Positions 1 to 7,538 of a stretch of 64,000 nt of DNA are shown here, piece after piece. The notes beneath the pieces are model-generated. The model was not told where the DNA came from and did no database searches. It saw only the letters and a program-made list of their open reading frames with translations. The stretch's first letter is position 1; every line of letters starts with the position of its first letter. Origin of the DNA: Mycobacterium scrofulaceum (GTDB lineage: Bacteria; Actinomycetota; Actinomycetes; Mycobacteriales; Mycobacteriaceae); the NCBI RefSeq assembly GCF_002086735.1, contig NZ_MVIJ01000026.1, forward strand, positions 17,437-81,436, in the 5' to 3' direction. Position numbers and translations under genes: made by a program.

Positions 1-328
1 GTATCACAAAGCCGATTTCGTTGAACTAAGGCTTCGATTAGCGAGCGCCGTTCCGGGTCGCCGTCTGAGCAGCGCTCAATGTCGTGCGGCCCTAGTCGGG
101 CGACGCCTGCGACGAGGCGGCGACACGCAACTTCAACAACGGCTTCTTCTCAGCTTGCCTTGGAGGAATTTCATGTTCGCATGCGGAACTCGGCCGGCTC
201 CGCGCATCACGAATTACGTTCGGCTGCAATGAATTACCTTGCCGAATATCTTTGCACTCAAATCACTGCTATGGAGCGGGGGCGGTCGAGATGTCGGCCG
301 AAGACCGTGAACAACGCGAGGGGGCGCG
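1..328. other. Upstream region of the first PPE gene, no convincing gene
   Basis: I see no protein family here. The only notable element is a 19-codon ORF at 173-232 on the plus strand. It starts with ATG behind a good Shine-Dalgarno (TTGGAGGAATTTC) and ends 96 bases before the PPE start. It could be a leader peptide or the remnant of a lost PE gene; its sequence resembles neither clearly. The PPE ribosome binding site is the purine run at about 318-325. Confidence 0.4.
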
Positions 329-1540
329 GTGTTTGACTTTGGGGCGTTGCCGCCGGAAATCAATTCGGGCCGCATGTACGCCGGTCCCGGCTCGGGGCCG
401 ATGCTGGCCGCCGCGGCCGCGTGGGACGAGCTTGCGGCGGAGTTGAGCACGGGGGCCGGCGTTTTCGGCTCAGTGCTTTCAGAGTTGACCAACACGCTCT
501 GGGCGGGGCCTGCATCCGCGTCGATGATATCGGCCGTGGTGCCGTACGTGGATTGGCTTACCGCGATGGCCAATTTGTCAGAGCAGACGGCAAGCCAGGC
601 GCGCGGGGCCGCTGCGGCCTTCGACATCGCATATGCGATGACCGTGCCTCCCGAAGAGATCGCCGCGAACAGAACTTTGTTGATGACGCTGATCTCGACG
701 AATTTCTTCGGACAGAACACCCCGGCGATCGCGGCCACCGAAGCCCAGTACATGCAGATGTGGGCCCAAGACGCCGTCGCGATGTACGGCTATGCGGGCT
801 CGTCGGCGATGGCTGGGCGGTTGACTCCATTCACCTCACCACCAAATGCCACCACCCCGGACGCGCAGGCCGCCCAGGCGGCCGCGGTGGCCCAGGCCAC
901 CGCCACACCGGCGGGCAACACCGCGCAAACGGCAGCGACGGCAACACCGCAGCTCGCGACGGCCACCTCTGTGCCGCAGGCGTCGTCGACACTGGCCAGC
1001 ACCGGCACGTCTTCGGGTTCGTTGAATTCGTTGATACCGGGCCCGAATAACTGGTGGGGGTTCGAGCCCAACGACTACAAGATCATCTTCCACGACCTGC
1101 TGCAGGAATATAACTCCTACGGCGCCGGCTACCAGGCTTACCAAATGGCACAACAGTTGGTCTTCGGCACCGGAACCACCGCCGGTAGCGGCGCCTGGTA
1201 TCCGACACCGCAATTCGCACACCTAGGCCTGGGCAACATCGGAAGTCTGAGCAGCTTCAACGGTGCTGGCCAGGAAGGGTTTGCCGCTGGCGCGGGCCAG
1301 GCCGGCAAGGTCGGCATGTTGTCGGTGCCACAGAGTTGGGCCACGCCGGTATCGCAGGTGCACCCCGCGGTCACTGTGACGGAGACCGCTTCCATCCACA
1401 CGGCTTCCAATCCGCCCGCCACCAACGGGCTGCTGCGCGGAATCCCCAACGGCCCGACCGGCCGGCGCGGCTCCGCGAATGCCGTCAACAGGTACGGGTT
1501 TCGGCACAGCGTGCTGACCCGCCCTCCGTCGGCAGGTTGA
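329..1540 (+). CDS. PPE family protein, SVP subfamily
   Basis: This 403-residue protein opens with FDFGALPPEINSGRMY, the typical PPE start. The conserved helical PPE domain covers about residues 1-175 and contains a WxG-like turn (LWAGPAS) near residue 56. An Ala/Thr/Gln-rich linker follows, and the SVP signature GMLSVPQSW lies near residue 331, which assigns the subfamily. The start is GTG behind a GAGGGGG ribosome binding site. PPE proteins are exported by ESX systems as heterodimers with PE proteins and act at the cell surface. No full PE gene precedes it; only a short PE-like ORF follows. Which ESX system exports it cannot be read from the sequence, though SVP proteins are generally ESX-5 substrates. 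Confidence 0.93.
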   Translation: MFDFGALPPEINSGRMYAGPGSGPMLAAAAAWDELAAELSTGAGVFGSVLSELTNTLWAGPASASMISAVVPYVDWLTAMANLSEQTASQARGAAAAFDIAYAMTVPPEEIAANRTLLMTLISTNFFGQNTPAIAATEAQYMQMWAQDAVAMYGYAGSSAMAGRLTPFTSPPNATTPDAQAAQAAAVAQATATPAGNTAQTAATATPQLATATSVPQASSTLASTGTSSGSLNSLIPGPNNWWGFEPNDYKIIFHDLLQEYNSYGAGYQAYQMAQQLVFGTGTTAGSGAWYPTPQFAHLGLGNIGSLSSFNGAGQEGFAAGAGQAGKVGMLSVPQSWATPVSQVHPAVTVTETASIHTASNPPATNGLLRGIPNGPTGRRGSANAVNRYGFRHSVLTRPPSAG

Positions 1541-1544
1541 CGCG

Positions 1545-1721
1545 ATGCCGACTGCCACGATCCACCCGTCCACGGCGGCACCGTTCGCCGCCCATGCGCA
1601 CATATGCCAGGCCGTCAGCGTGCACGCGGCCGCCATCCACGAGATGTTGCTGAACACCTTGAGCATGAGCTCACGGTGCTACCCGGCGATCGAGGCGGCC
1701 ACCACGGCCGCGGACAGCTAA
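1545..1721 (+). CDS. Short PE-like ORF between two PPE genes
   Basis: A 58-codon ORF starts with ATG four bases after the first PPE stop and ends eleven bases before the next PPE start. Its middle reads FAAHAHICQAVSVHAAAIHE and its end AIEAATTAAD. This resembles the second helix of a PE domain (compare FxxHxxxYQALSAQAAAFH...AEAA). The usual first PE helix and the export YxxxD/E motif are missing. Alanine-rich helical composition and its position directly upstream of a PPE gene support a real but truncated PE-type product. It could instead be a decayed PE gene. No strong ribosome binding site is visible, so translational coupling to the first PPE is likely if it is expressed. Confidence 0.5.
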   Translation: MPTATIHPSTAAPFAAHAHICQAVSVHAAAIHEMLLNTLSMSSRCYPAIEAATTAADS

Positions 1722-1731
1722 GGAGGTCAAG

Positions 1732-2952
1732 GTGATTGATTTTGGGGCTGCACCACCGGAGTACAACTCCGCGCGGATGTACACAGGACCGGGGCCCGAG
1801 GCGCTGACGGCGGCCGCCTCGGCATGGAATGGGCTCGCCGCCGAACTGAATTCGACTGCCCTGGTGTACGACAAGGTGATCACCGCGCTCAGCGGGGAGG
1901 AATGGCTGGGCTCTGCCTCGGCGTCGATGGCCCAAGCGGTCGCGCCGTATGTGGCCTGGATGCGTACCACCGCTGCGCAGGCCGAGCAGACGGCCAACCA
2001 GATGCACGCCGCGGCAACCGCCTACGAGACCGCACTGGCGGCCACGGTGCCGCCACCACTGGTCGCGGCCAACCGTGCCCAGACGGCCCAGCTGCTCGCG
2101 ACCAATGTGCTGGGGCTGAACACCCCGGCGATCGCGCAACTCGAGGCGCAATACGGCGAAATGTGGGCCCAGGACGCCAGCACGATGTATAGCTACGCAG
2201 GCCAATCCGCGGCGGCGACCAAGGTGGCGCCGTTTACCGCGGCGCCCCAAATCGCCAACCCGTCCGCCCAAGCCACCCAGGGCACGGCGGTCGCCAACGC
2301 TACCGGCAACAGCGCGGCGAGCAGCACGCAATCCGTCTTGTCACATGCGGTTTCGAGCACACCCAATACGCTGCAAGCCCTTGCAGCGCCCGCGGCCACG
2401 CAGAGTTCAACCACCAGCGCTCCATTCAGCGAAATCTGGTACCTGCTGACCGGGCAGACCACATTGCCCACCAGCCTCGGATCGTTCGTCAACGGCTATA
2501 ACCCCTTTTCGGCGCTGTGGTACAACACCGAAGGTCTGCCGTACTTCTCGGTCGGTATGGGCAACTTCGGGGTACAGATCGCCAAGACGACGGGCCTCCT
2601 CAACGGCGCGGCGCCGGCGGTCAAGGCGCTGCCCGGCCTGGGCGGGCTGGGCGGCTTACTCGGCGGTGGCGCGACCGCTGCGCACCCGGCCGCGGCATTG
2701 GGCAACGCCGCGTCGGTTGGCGGCAGGTTGTCGGTACCGGTCAGCTGGTCGGCGGCCAGCACGCCTGCTCCTGTGCTCGGGCAAGCCATCCCGGTCAGCA
2801 CCGTCAGCGCCGCCCCCGAGGCCACGGGTGCACCCGGAAATCTTCTCGGTGGCATGCCACTGGCCGGCGCAGGCGCGGGCGGGCACGGCGGTGTCGGCCC
2901 CAAGTACGGGTTCCGGCCCACCGTCATGGCCCGACCACCCTTCGGCGGCTGA
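1732..2952 (+). CDS. PPE family protein, SVP subfamily
   Basis: This 406-residue PPE begins IDFGAAPPEYNSARMY and is a paralogue of the PPE just upstream; the two share the N-terminal domain and the AxAxYGEMWAQDA-type end of it. The SVP signature GGRLSVPVSW lies near residue 330, and the C-terminus ends in the common YGFRPTVMARPP tail. It starts at GTG with a near-perfect AAGGAGG site. It probably forms a transcription unit with the preceding PPE and the PE-like ORF. A Gly/Leu-rich stretch (about residues 300-320) separates the two conserved parts. Role: exported surface or secreted PPE protein; no specific substrate or partner can be named. Confidence 0.93.
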   Translation: MIDFGAAPPEYNSARMYTGPGPEALTAAASAWNGLAAELNSTALVYDKVITALSGEEWLGSASASMAQAVAPYVAWMRTTAAQAEQTANQMHAAATAYETALAATVPPPLVAANRAQTAQLLATNVLGLNTPAIAQLEAQYGEMWAQDASTMYSYAGQSAAATKVAPFTAAPQIANPSAQATQGTAVANATGNSAASSTQSVLSHAVSSTPNTLQALAAPAATQSSTTSAPFSEIWYLLTGQTTLPTSLGSFVNGYNPFSALWYNTEGLPYFSVGMGNFGVQIAKTTGLLNGAAPAVKALPGLGGLGGLLGGGATAAHPAAALGNAASVGGRLSVPVSWSAASTPAPVLGQAIPVSTVSAAPEATGAPGNLLGGMPLAGAGAGGHGGVGPKYGFRPTVMARPPFGG

Positions 2953-2995
2953 CATCGCGCAGCGCGGCGAGGTTTCTCGAGGACAGCGACGGCGC

Positions 2996-3220
2996 CTACG
3001 TCCCCGACGCCGGGCGCCACACGACTTCGAGGTCATCGACGGCGAGGGTGACCAAGGCTTGGGTGATGCCGTCGGCGTCGGAGAACTCCACCTCATAGGC
3101 CCGGGCTTCGTTCGACTCCGTGGGGTAGTCCATCACGACGGTCCCCCGGACGCCGGCCGCAAGGTTGTGCTCGGGCAGAGCCCGCAACAGCCGGACCACG
3201 TCATATTCCCGAGGTCTCAA
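2996..3220 (-). CDS. DUF4926 domain protein
   Basis: This 74-residue protein has the DUF4926 pattern: REYDVVRLLRALPEHNL, then GxxGTVVMDY, then AYEVEFSDADG near the end. The family is small, soluble and of unknown function, often found near toxin-antitoxin or other accessory loci. I chose a TTG start at 3218-3220 because GGAGG lies seven bases upstream and the family's conserved region begins immediately after; an in-frame ATG at 3286 would add 22 Arg-rich residues with no homology. It converges on the PPE gene with a 43-base gap. Confidence 0.75.
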   Translation of the reverse strand: MRPREYDVVRLLRALPEHNLAAGVRGTVVMDYPTESNEARAYEVEFSDADGITQALVTLAVDDLEVVWRPASGT

Positions 3221-3407
3221 CGTCTTCCTCCCATCGGGCCGGCCCGGGTCCGACGCCCGGGCCCAGGCCCCACGTCGGCGAACCAAACCCCCGTGGCCGA
3301 ACCGTGACCGAGGCTTGACCGAAAGCTAACGCGCCCTTGCGCTTCCGCTGGTCATCGGGGATTTACGATCCCTATTACAACTATGTCAGTTAAAAGGAAT
3401 CGGAGCC

Positions 3408-4229
3408 ATGCGGACGGTCGTTCGGGGTGTTCTTGCGGTGGTCGGGGTCGCTGCGGGTGTGGTTACGGGGCCTACCGGCACCAGTATGGCGGCCGCGAAC
3501 CGGCCGCATGACTTCGCCATCGCGTCGGTGCTGCCGGCGCGGGGCGCGACGGTGGGTGTGGCGCACCCGGTGGTGGTGACGTTCACCGCGCCGGTCGCCG
3601 ATCGCCGCGCCGCCGAACGGACCGTCGGGATCACGTCGTCGCCCGCGATGACCGGCAAGTTCGAGTGGCTGGACAACAATGTCGTGCAATGGGTTCCGAG
3701 CCACTACTGGCCGGCGCACAGCACGGTGGCGCTCGCGGTCGACGGCCGGTCCACGGAGTTCAAGACCGGCCCGAAGGTCGTCGGCGTCGCCAACATCACG
3801 GACCACACGTTCAAGGTGAGCGTCGACGGGGTCGACGCGGCCCCCCCGCCGACTCCGCACCACCGTCCCCACTTCGGTGAGGAGGGTGTGCTGCCCGCGT
3901 CGATGGGCAGGCCGGAGTTCCCGACCCCGGTCGGCAACTACACCGTCTTGTCCAAAGAACACTCGGTGCTGATGGATTCGAGCAGCGTGGGCATTCCCGT
4001 CGACGATCCCAACGGTTACCTGCTCAACGTCGACTACGCCGTCCGGATCACCAACCGCGGCCTCTTCGTGCATTCGGCCCCATGGGCCGTGGAATCACTG
4101 GGGCTCGAGAACGTCAGTCACGGCTGCATCAGCCTCAGCCCCGACGACGCCGAGTGGTACTACAACACCGTCAATGTCGGCGACCCGGTGATCGTCAAGC
4201 AAGACCTCTGGGAGCGGCCCCCGTCCTGA
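3408..4229 (+). CDS. ldtA: L,D-transpeptidase, LdtMt1 type
   Basis: This 273-residue exported enzyme forms 3-3 cross-links between diaminopimelate residues of peptidoglycan stems, outside the membrane. Residues 1-30 are a signal segment. An Ig-like BMDP domain follows (about 35-130, with the RGATVGVAHPVVVTF stretch shared with Rv0116c), then the YkuD catalytic domain with H222 and the SHGC motif (S237-C240), where C240 is the nucleophile. The sequence is close to M. tuberculosis LdtMt1 (251 residues) but carries an extra His/Pro-rich insert at about 142-158 between the two domains. The ribosome binding site is CGGAG. Two strong hairpins follow the stop codon. This class makes carbapenem-sensitive, ampicillin-resistant cross-links. 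Confidence 0.9.
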   Translation: MRTVVRGVLAVVGVAAGVVTGPTGTSMAAANRPHDFAIASVLPARGATVGVAHPVVVTFTAPVADRRAAERTVGITSSPAMTGKFEWLDNNVVQWVPSHYWPAHSTVALAVDGRSTEFKTGPKVVGVANITDHTFKVSVDGVDAAPPPTPHHRPHFGEEGVLPASMGRPEFPTPVGNYTVLSKEHSVLMDSSSVGIPVDDPNGYLLNVDYAVRITNRGLFVHSAPWAVESLGLENVSHGCISLSPDDAEWYYNTVNVGDPVIVKQDLWERPPS

Positions 4230-4283
4230 GCGGGCGGGCTTGTCGCAGGCATCGCCCCCCCGGGTTGCATGCTTTCCCGGTTG

Positions 4284-4311
4284 CCGAGCGTGAAGTTAGT
4301 TTCACGCTCGG
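4284..4311. terminator. Hairpin, 11-bp perfect stem
   Basis: The arms CCGAGCGTGAA and TTCACGCTCGG pair perfectly around a 6-base loop. The hairpin lies between two convergent genes and has no U-tract, as is common for mycobacterial terminators. It is the first of two stacked hairpins. Confidence 0.65.
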
Positions 4312-4344
4312 GCTCGACGACTCAAGTGCAGCACCAACCACATA

Positions 4345-4382
4345 CGAACGGACCCGCTGGTCGCAACCAGCGGGTCCGTTCG
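4345..4382. terminator. Hairpin, 17-bp perfect stem
   Basis: The 17-base arms at 4345-4361 and 4366-4382 are exact reverse complements with a 4-base loop (CGCA). Lying 20 bases from the stop of the leftward gene and downstream of the transpeptidase, it can end transcription from both sides. No U-tract follows. Confidence 0.8.
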
Positions 4383-4401
4383 GTCGAGAGCGGTCGGATT
4401 G

Positions 4402-4944
4402 TCAGTGCGCGCCCGAGGGGCCGGGGGCGACGGGCTGGCCGGGCTGGGGGCCGCCGGTCGGCGCCGGCCCGGTCGGCGCGTCCTTGACCCCGGACATGTC
4501 GATCAGGGGCGCACCGGCGACCCCGTCGAGGGGGGCACCGGCCGCCAGCGGTCCGCCGAGGGCGACCAGCGGGGCACCGGCGGGCACGACCGGAGCGATC
4601 GGGAGCGGCGCTCCCAGCGGCAGCGGGGCGCCGAGCGGCAACGGCACCGGAGCGCCCACGGGCAGCGGTCCGGGCACGGCCATCGGGACACCCGCCATGT
4701 CGGTGAGTGGGGCGCTGGCCGCGCAGACCTCCGCGGCCGGGGCTCCGCCCGCGGCCGCCGCCCCGCCGCCGGCACCGGGGCCGCCGGCCAGCGGTGCGCC
4801 GGCCGCGCCGGCCTGCCCCTCTATGCAGGCGTAGCCGCCCGTCTTCAGGGGAGTGGCCGCCGCATCCGGGCTCAACGCCAGCGCGGCTCCGCACAACCCA
4901 AGGCCGGCAACTACTTTCATACTGAACCGATCGACGATCGCCAT
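4402..4944 (-). CDS. Exported Gly/Ala/Pro-rich protein
   Basis: The 180-residue product has a signal peptide (about residues 1-31, hydrophobic core VVAGLGLCGAALALS, then AAATP). The mature part has two cysteines (ACIEG, AEVCAA) and a run of degenerate PLPLGAPLPLGAP-like repeats. No family is recognised. Composition suggests an extended, surface-exposed or secreted protein, similar in style to other mycobacterial Pro/Ala-rich exported proteins. A strong AAGGAGAG site lies upstream of the ATG. It is divergent from the DUF732 pair and convergent with the L,D-transpeptidase. Confidence 0.7.
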   Translation of the reverse strand: MAIVDRFSMKVVAGLGLCGAALALSPDAAATPLKTGGYACIEGQAGAAGAPLAGGPGAGGGAAAAGGAPAAEVCAASAPLTDMAGVPMAVPGPLPVGAPVPLPLGAPLPLGAPLPIAPVVPAGAPLVALGGPLAAGAPLDGVAGAPLIDMSGVKDAPTGPAPTGGPQPGQPVAPGPSGAH

Positions 4945-5259
4945 CAGCGTCGACTCTCCTTAATTCGCGCCCACATAAGAAATCTGCCGCAACAGAACCG
5001 CACAGCCATCCTTCGACGACCGAGCCAATTGTCGGCAGCCGGCGCGCAACGCGGGACGCGCCGCACCGCGCCGTTTCCAAACGGTGACGTCACAAGGGCG
5101 TCACGGCGCAGACGTGTCCGCTAAGCGTTCTGCCTCCTCGCCGGCGCGACTTTTCCGCAGCGCATTCACAGCGAATCGTTGCCGACCCTATATGTCTCAG
5201 AGGTTATATATAGGTGAACCAACGGCAAACTGCTTGGTAACCGGACAGGAGAATGAGCC
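4945..5259. promoter_or_regulatory. Divergent intergenic region with an inverted repeat
   Basis: These 315 bases separate the Gly/Pro-rich gene from the DUF732 pair. Near the right-hand gene is an inverted repeat, CCTATAT (5187-5193) and ATATAGG (5208-5214), centred about 60 bases before the start codon. The AT-rich right arm could also serve as a -10 region. It may be an operator; no known regulator motif matches. Confidence 0.35.
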
Positions 5260-5604
5260 ATGACCGCACGACGGCTCTCCGGCCGATTCATGACCACAGC
5301 GCTGGTGGGAGGCCCACTGTTGGTCGCCGGGGTGATGTGGGCGAGCCCGGCGCGGGCGGATGAAACCACCTTCGTCAACGACCTGCACCACGCCGGAATC
5401 CACGCGGTCAGCGGCGGTGACGCCGCGCTGGTGCAGATGGGCCTGAACGTCTGCCAGCAACTGTCCTGGGGCGCCCCGCCGTCCGAGCTCGAAGGCCTGG
5501 CGGTGCAACGCTCCGACAGCAGACAGGGCGCCGGCGGGCTGACACCCCAGCAGGCCGACGACGTCGTCGCCGACGCCGTGCGCGATCTCTGCCCGACCGC
5601 GTAG
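5260..5604 (+). CDS. DUF732 secreted protein
   Basis: This 114-residue protein has a signal peptide ending near residue 34 (ASPARA/DE), then the DUF732 domain: TTFVNDLHHAGI, a Cys (LNVCQQL), and a closing Cys near the end (VRDLCPT) that probably form a disulphide. DUF732 proteins are small, secreted, all-helical and specific to mycobacteria and relatives; their function is unknown. The ribosome binding site is AGGAGA. The gene at 5756 is a tandem paralogue, so the pair arose by local duplication. Confidence 0.88.
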   Translation: MTARRLSGRFMTTALVGGPLLVAGVMWASPARADETTFVNDLHHAGIHAVSGGDAALVQMGLNVCQQLSWGAPPSELEGLAVQRSDSRQGAGGLTPQQADDVVADAVRDLCPTA

Positions 5605-5755
5605 CGGTCGTCTCTCCTGTCGGCGTAGACCACGCCGGCCATCGGTCTTTGCCGACAATTCATCCCCGGGATTCGTCGTCCGCAGCGTGTCCAGCGCGCT
5701 TTCGTGTAAAAGTGCATCATCGGCGTTCCGGCACGCGACGAAGGAGAAGATTTCG

Positions 5756-6100
5756 ATGGCAGCACGGCGACCCTGGGGCAGGCTCATGGGCGCGGCCCTC
5801 GTAGGGGGCCCCCTCCTGGCCGCGGGGATCGGTTGGGCGAGCCCGGCCGGGGCCGACCAGACGTCTTTCCTCAACGACATGCACAACGCGGGCATCCACG
5901 CCGTCAACGGCGGCGACGAGGCGCTGCTGCAGATGGGTGCGGACATCTGCCAACAGCTTTCGTGGGGCGCCTCCCCGCAGCAGCTGGAGAACCTGGCGAT
6001 ACAACGCTCGGACGCCGACCAGGGCACCGGCGGGATCAACGGCCGGCAGGCCGCGGACGTGGTGATCTTCGCCATGCGGGATCTGTGCCCTAACGCGTAG
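5756..6100 (+). CDS. DUF732 secreted protein, tandem paralogue
   Basis: This 114-residue protein has the same plan as its neighbour at 5260: signal peptide to about residue 34, QTSFLNDMHNAGIHAVNGGD, Cys in ADICQQL and Cys in MRDLCPNA. The two proteins match over nearly their whole length. I place the start at ATG 5756 because AAGGAGAAG lies just upstream; an earlier in-frame ATG at 5687 would add a non-homologous stretch ahead of the signal peptide. Function is unknown. The polyol dehydrogenase starts 34 bases downstream. Confidence 0.88.
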   Translation: MAARRPWGRLMGAALVGGPLLAAGIGWASPAGADQTSFLNDMHNAGIHAVNGGDEALLQMGADICQQLSWGASPQQLENLAIQRSDADQGTGGINGRQAADVVIFAMRDLCPNA

Positions 6101-6134
6101 CGGCAGTCCGCCGGACGACGGCCGGGGTTGGGCA

Positions 6135-7538
6135 ATGGAGCTGAACGCACGCAACCTGAGCGCACTCGGCATCCCCGTGCCTGCCTACGATCGCGACGAA
6201 ATCAGCGTCGGCATCGTGCATTTCGGCGTCGGCGGGTTTCACCGCTCCCACCAGGCCATGTACCTCGACAGGCTGCTCGCCGACGGGCTGGCCGTGGACT
6301 GGGGGATCTGCGGGGTCGGGGTGCTGCCCGAAGACCGGCGCATGCGCGACGTCCTCGAAGCCCAGGACTATCTGTACACGTTGATCCTCGAACACCCCGA
6401 CGGCACGCGGCGGCCTCGGGTCATCGGCTCGATCGTCGACTTCCGGTACGCCCCTGACGATCCCGAGGAGGTGATCGAGCTGCTCGCCACCCCGGCCATC
6501 CGCATGATCTCGCTCACCATCACCGAGGGCGGTTACCATCCCCCGCTCAGCGACGTCTTCCCGCTGGTGACCGCGGCGCTGGACCGGCGACGCAACCGCG
6601 GCCTGCCCTCCCCCACGATCGTGTCCTGCGACAACATCGCGGGGAACGGGCGCGTGGCGCGGCGGGCGTTCACGTCGTGCGCGGAACGGCTCGATCCCGC
6701 ACTCGCACACTGGATGGGCGAGCACACCGCGTTCCCCAACTCGATGGTCGACCGGATCACCCCCGCGACCACCCCCGCGGCGATCGAGCTGCTGCGCACC
6801 GAATTCGGCGTGGACGACGCGTGGCCCGTCGTCGCCGAGCCGTTCGCCATGTGGGTGCTCGAGGACGATTTCGCCGACGGGCGCCCCCCGCTGGAGCGGG
6901 CCGGCGTCCGGCTCGTCGGCGACGTGTCGCCGTACGAGGCGATGAAGCTGCGGCTGCTCAACGCCGGCCATCAGGGCCTGTGCTACTTCGGTTACCTGGC
7001 CGGGTATCGGCTGGTGCACGAGGCCGCCCAGGATCCGGTGGTCGCCGAATTCCTGCACCGCTACCTGGAATTCGAGGCGATGCCCACCCTCACCCCGGTC
7101 CCCGGATTGGCCGCCTTCAAGGACGGGCTGCTCCCCCGATTCGGTAACGCCTACGTGCGCGACACGGTGGCCAGGCTGTGCGCGGACTCCTCGGAACGCA
7201 TCACCAAATGGCTGCTGCCCGTGATCGCCGACAATCTGCGCAGCGGCGGCCCGGTGCGGCTGTCCGCGGCGATCGTCGCGAGCTGGGCGCGTTACGCCGA
7301 GGGCGTCGACGAGGACGGCCGGCCGATCGAGGTGGTGGACCGGCTCGCCGACACGCTCGTCCCCCTCGCCCGCTCCCAGCGCGACGACCCGGCCGCGTTC
7401 CTGGCCAACCGCGCGGTGTTCGGCGACCTCGTCGACCAGCCGCGCTTCCTCGAGCCGTACCTGTGGGCGCTGGACTCGCTGCGCCGCCGCGGCGCGCGGG
7501 CCACGCTGCGCGCGCTGGTGGGGTCCGACGAACCGTGA
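6135..7538 (+). CDS. Mannitol/arabinitol dehydrogenase family (long-chain polyol dehydrogenase)
   Basis: This 467-residue cytosolic enzyme belongs to the mannitol 2-dehydrogenase family, which interconverts polyols and ketoses with NAD(P). The nucleotide-binding signature FGVGGFHRSHQ lies near residues 35-45. The catalytic K-x4-N-x2-H motif is present as K271, N276 and H279 (in KLRLLNAGH). The start ATG has only a weak ribosome binding site. The stop overlaps the xylulokinase start (GTGA), so the two are translationally coupled. That pairing suggests a pathway from D-arabinitol (or mannitol) through a ketose to xylulose 5-phosphate. The exact substrate cannot be read from sequence. Confidence 0.88.
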   Translation: MELNARNLSALGIPVPAYDRDEISVGIVHFGVGGFHRSHQAMYLDRLLADGLAVDWGICGVGVLPEDRRMRDVLEAQDYLYTLILEHPDGTRRPRVIGSIVDFRYAPDDPEEVIELLATPAIRMISLTITEGGYHPPLSDVFPLVTAALDRRRNRGLPSPTIVSCDNIAGNGRVARRAFTSCAERLDPALAHWMGEHTAFPNSMVDRITPATTPAAIELLRTEFGVDDAWPVVAEPFAMWVLEDDFADGRPPLERAGVRLVGDVSPYEAMKLRLLNAGHQGLCYFGYLAGYRLVHEAAQDPVVAEFLHRYLEFEAMPTLTPVPGLAAFKDGLLPRFGNAYVRDTVARLCADSSERITKWLLPVIADNLRSGGPVRLSAAIVASWARYAEGVDEDGRPIEVVDRLADTLVPLARSQRDDPAAFLANRAVFGDLVDQPRFLEPYLWALDSLRRRGARATLRALVGSDEP

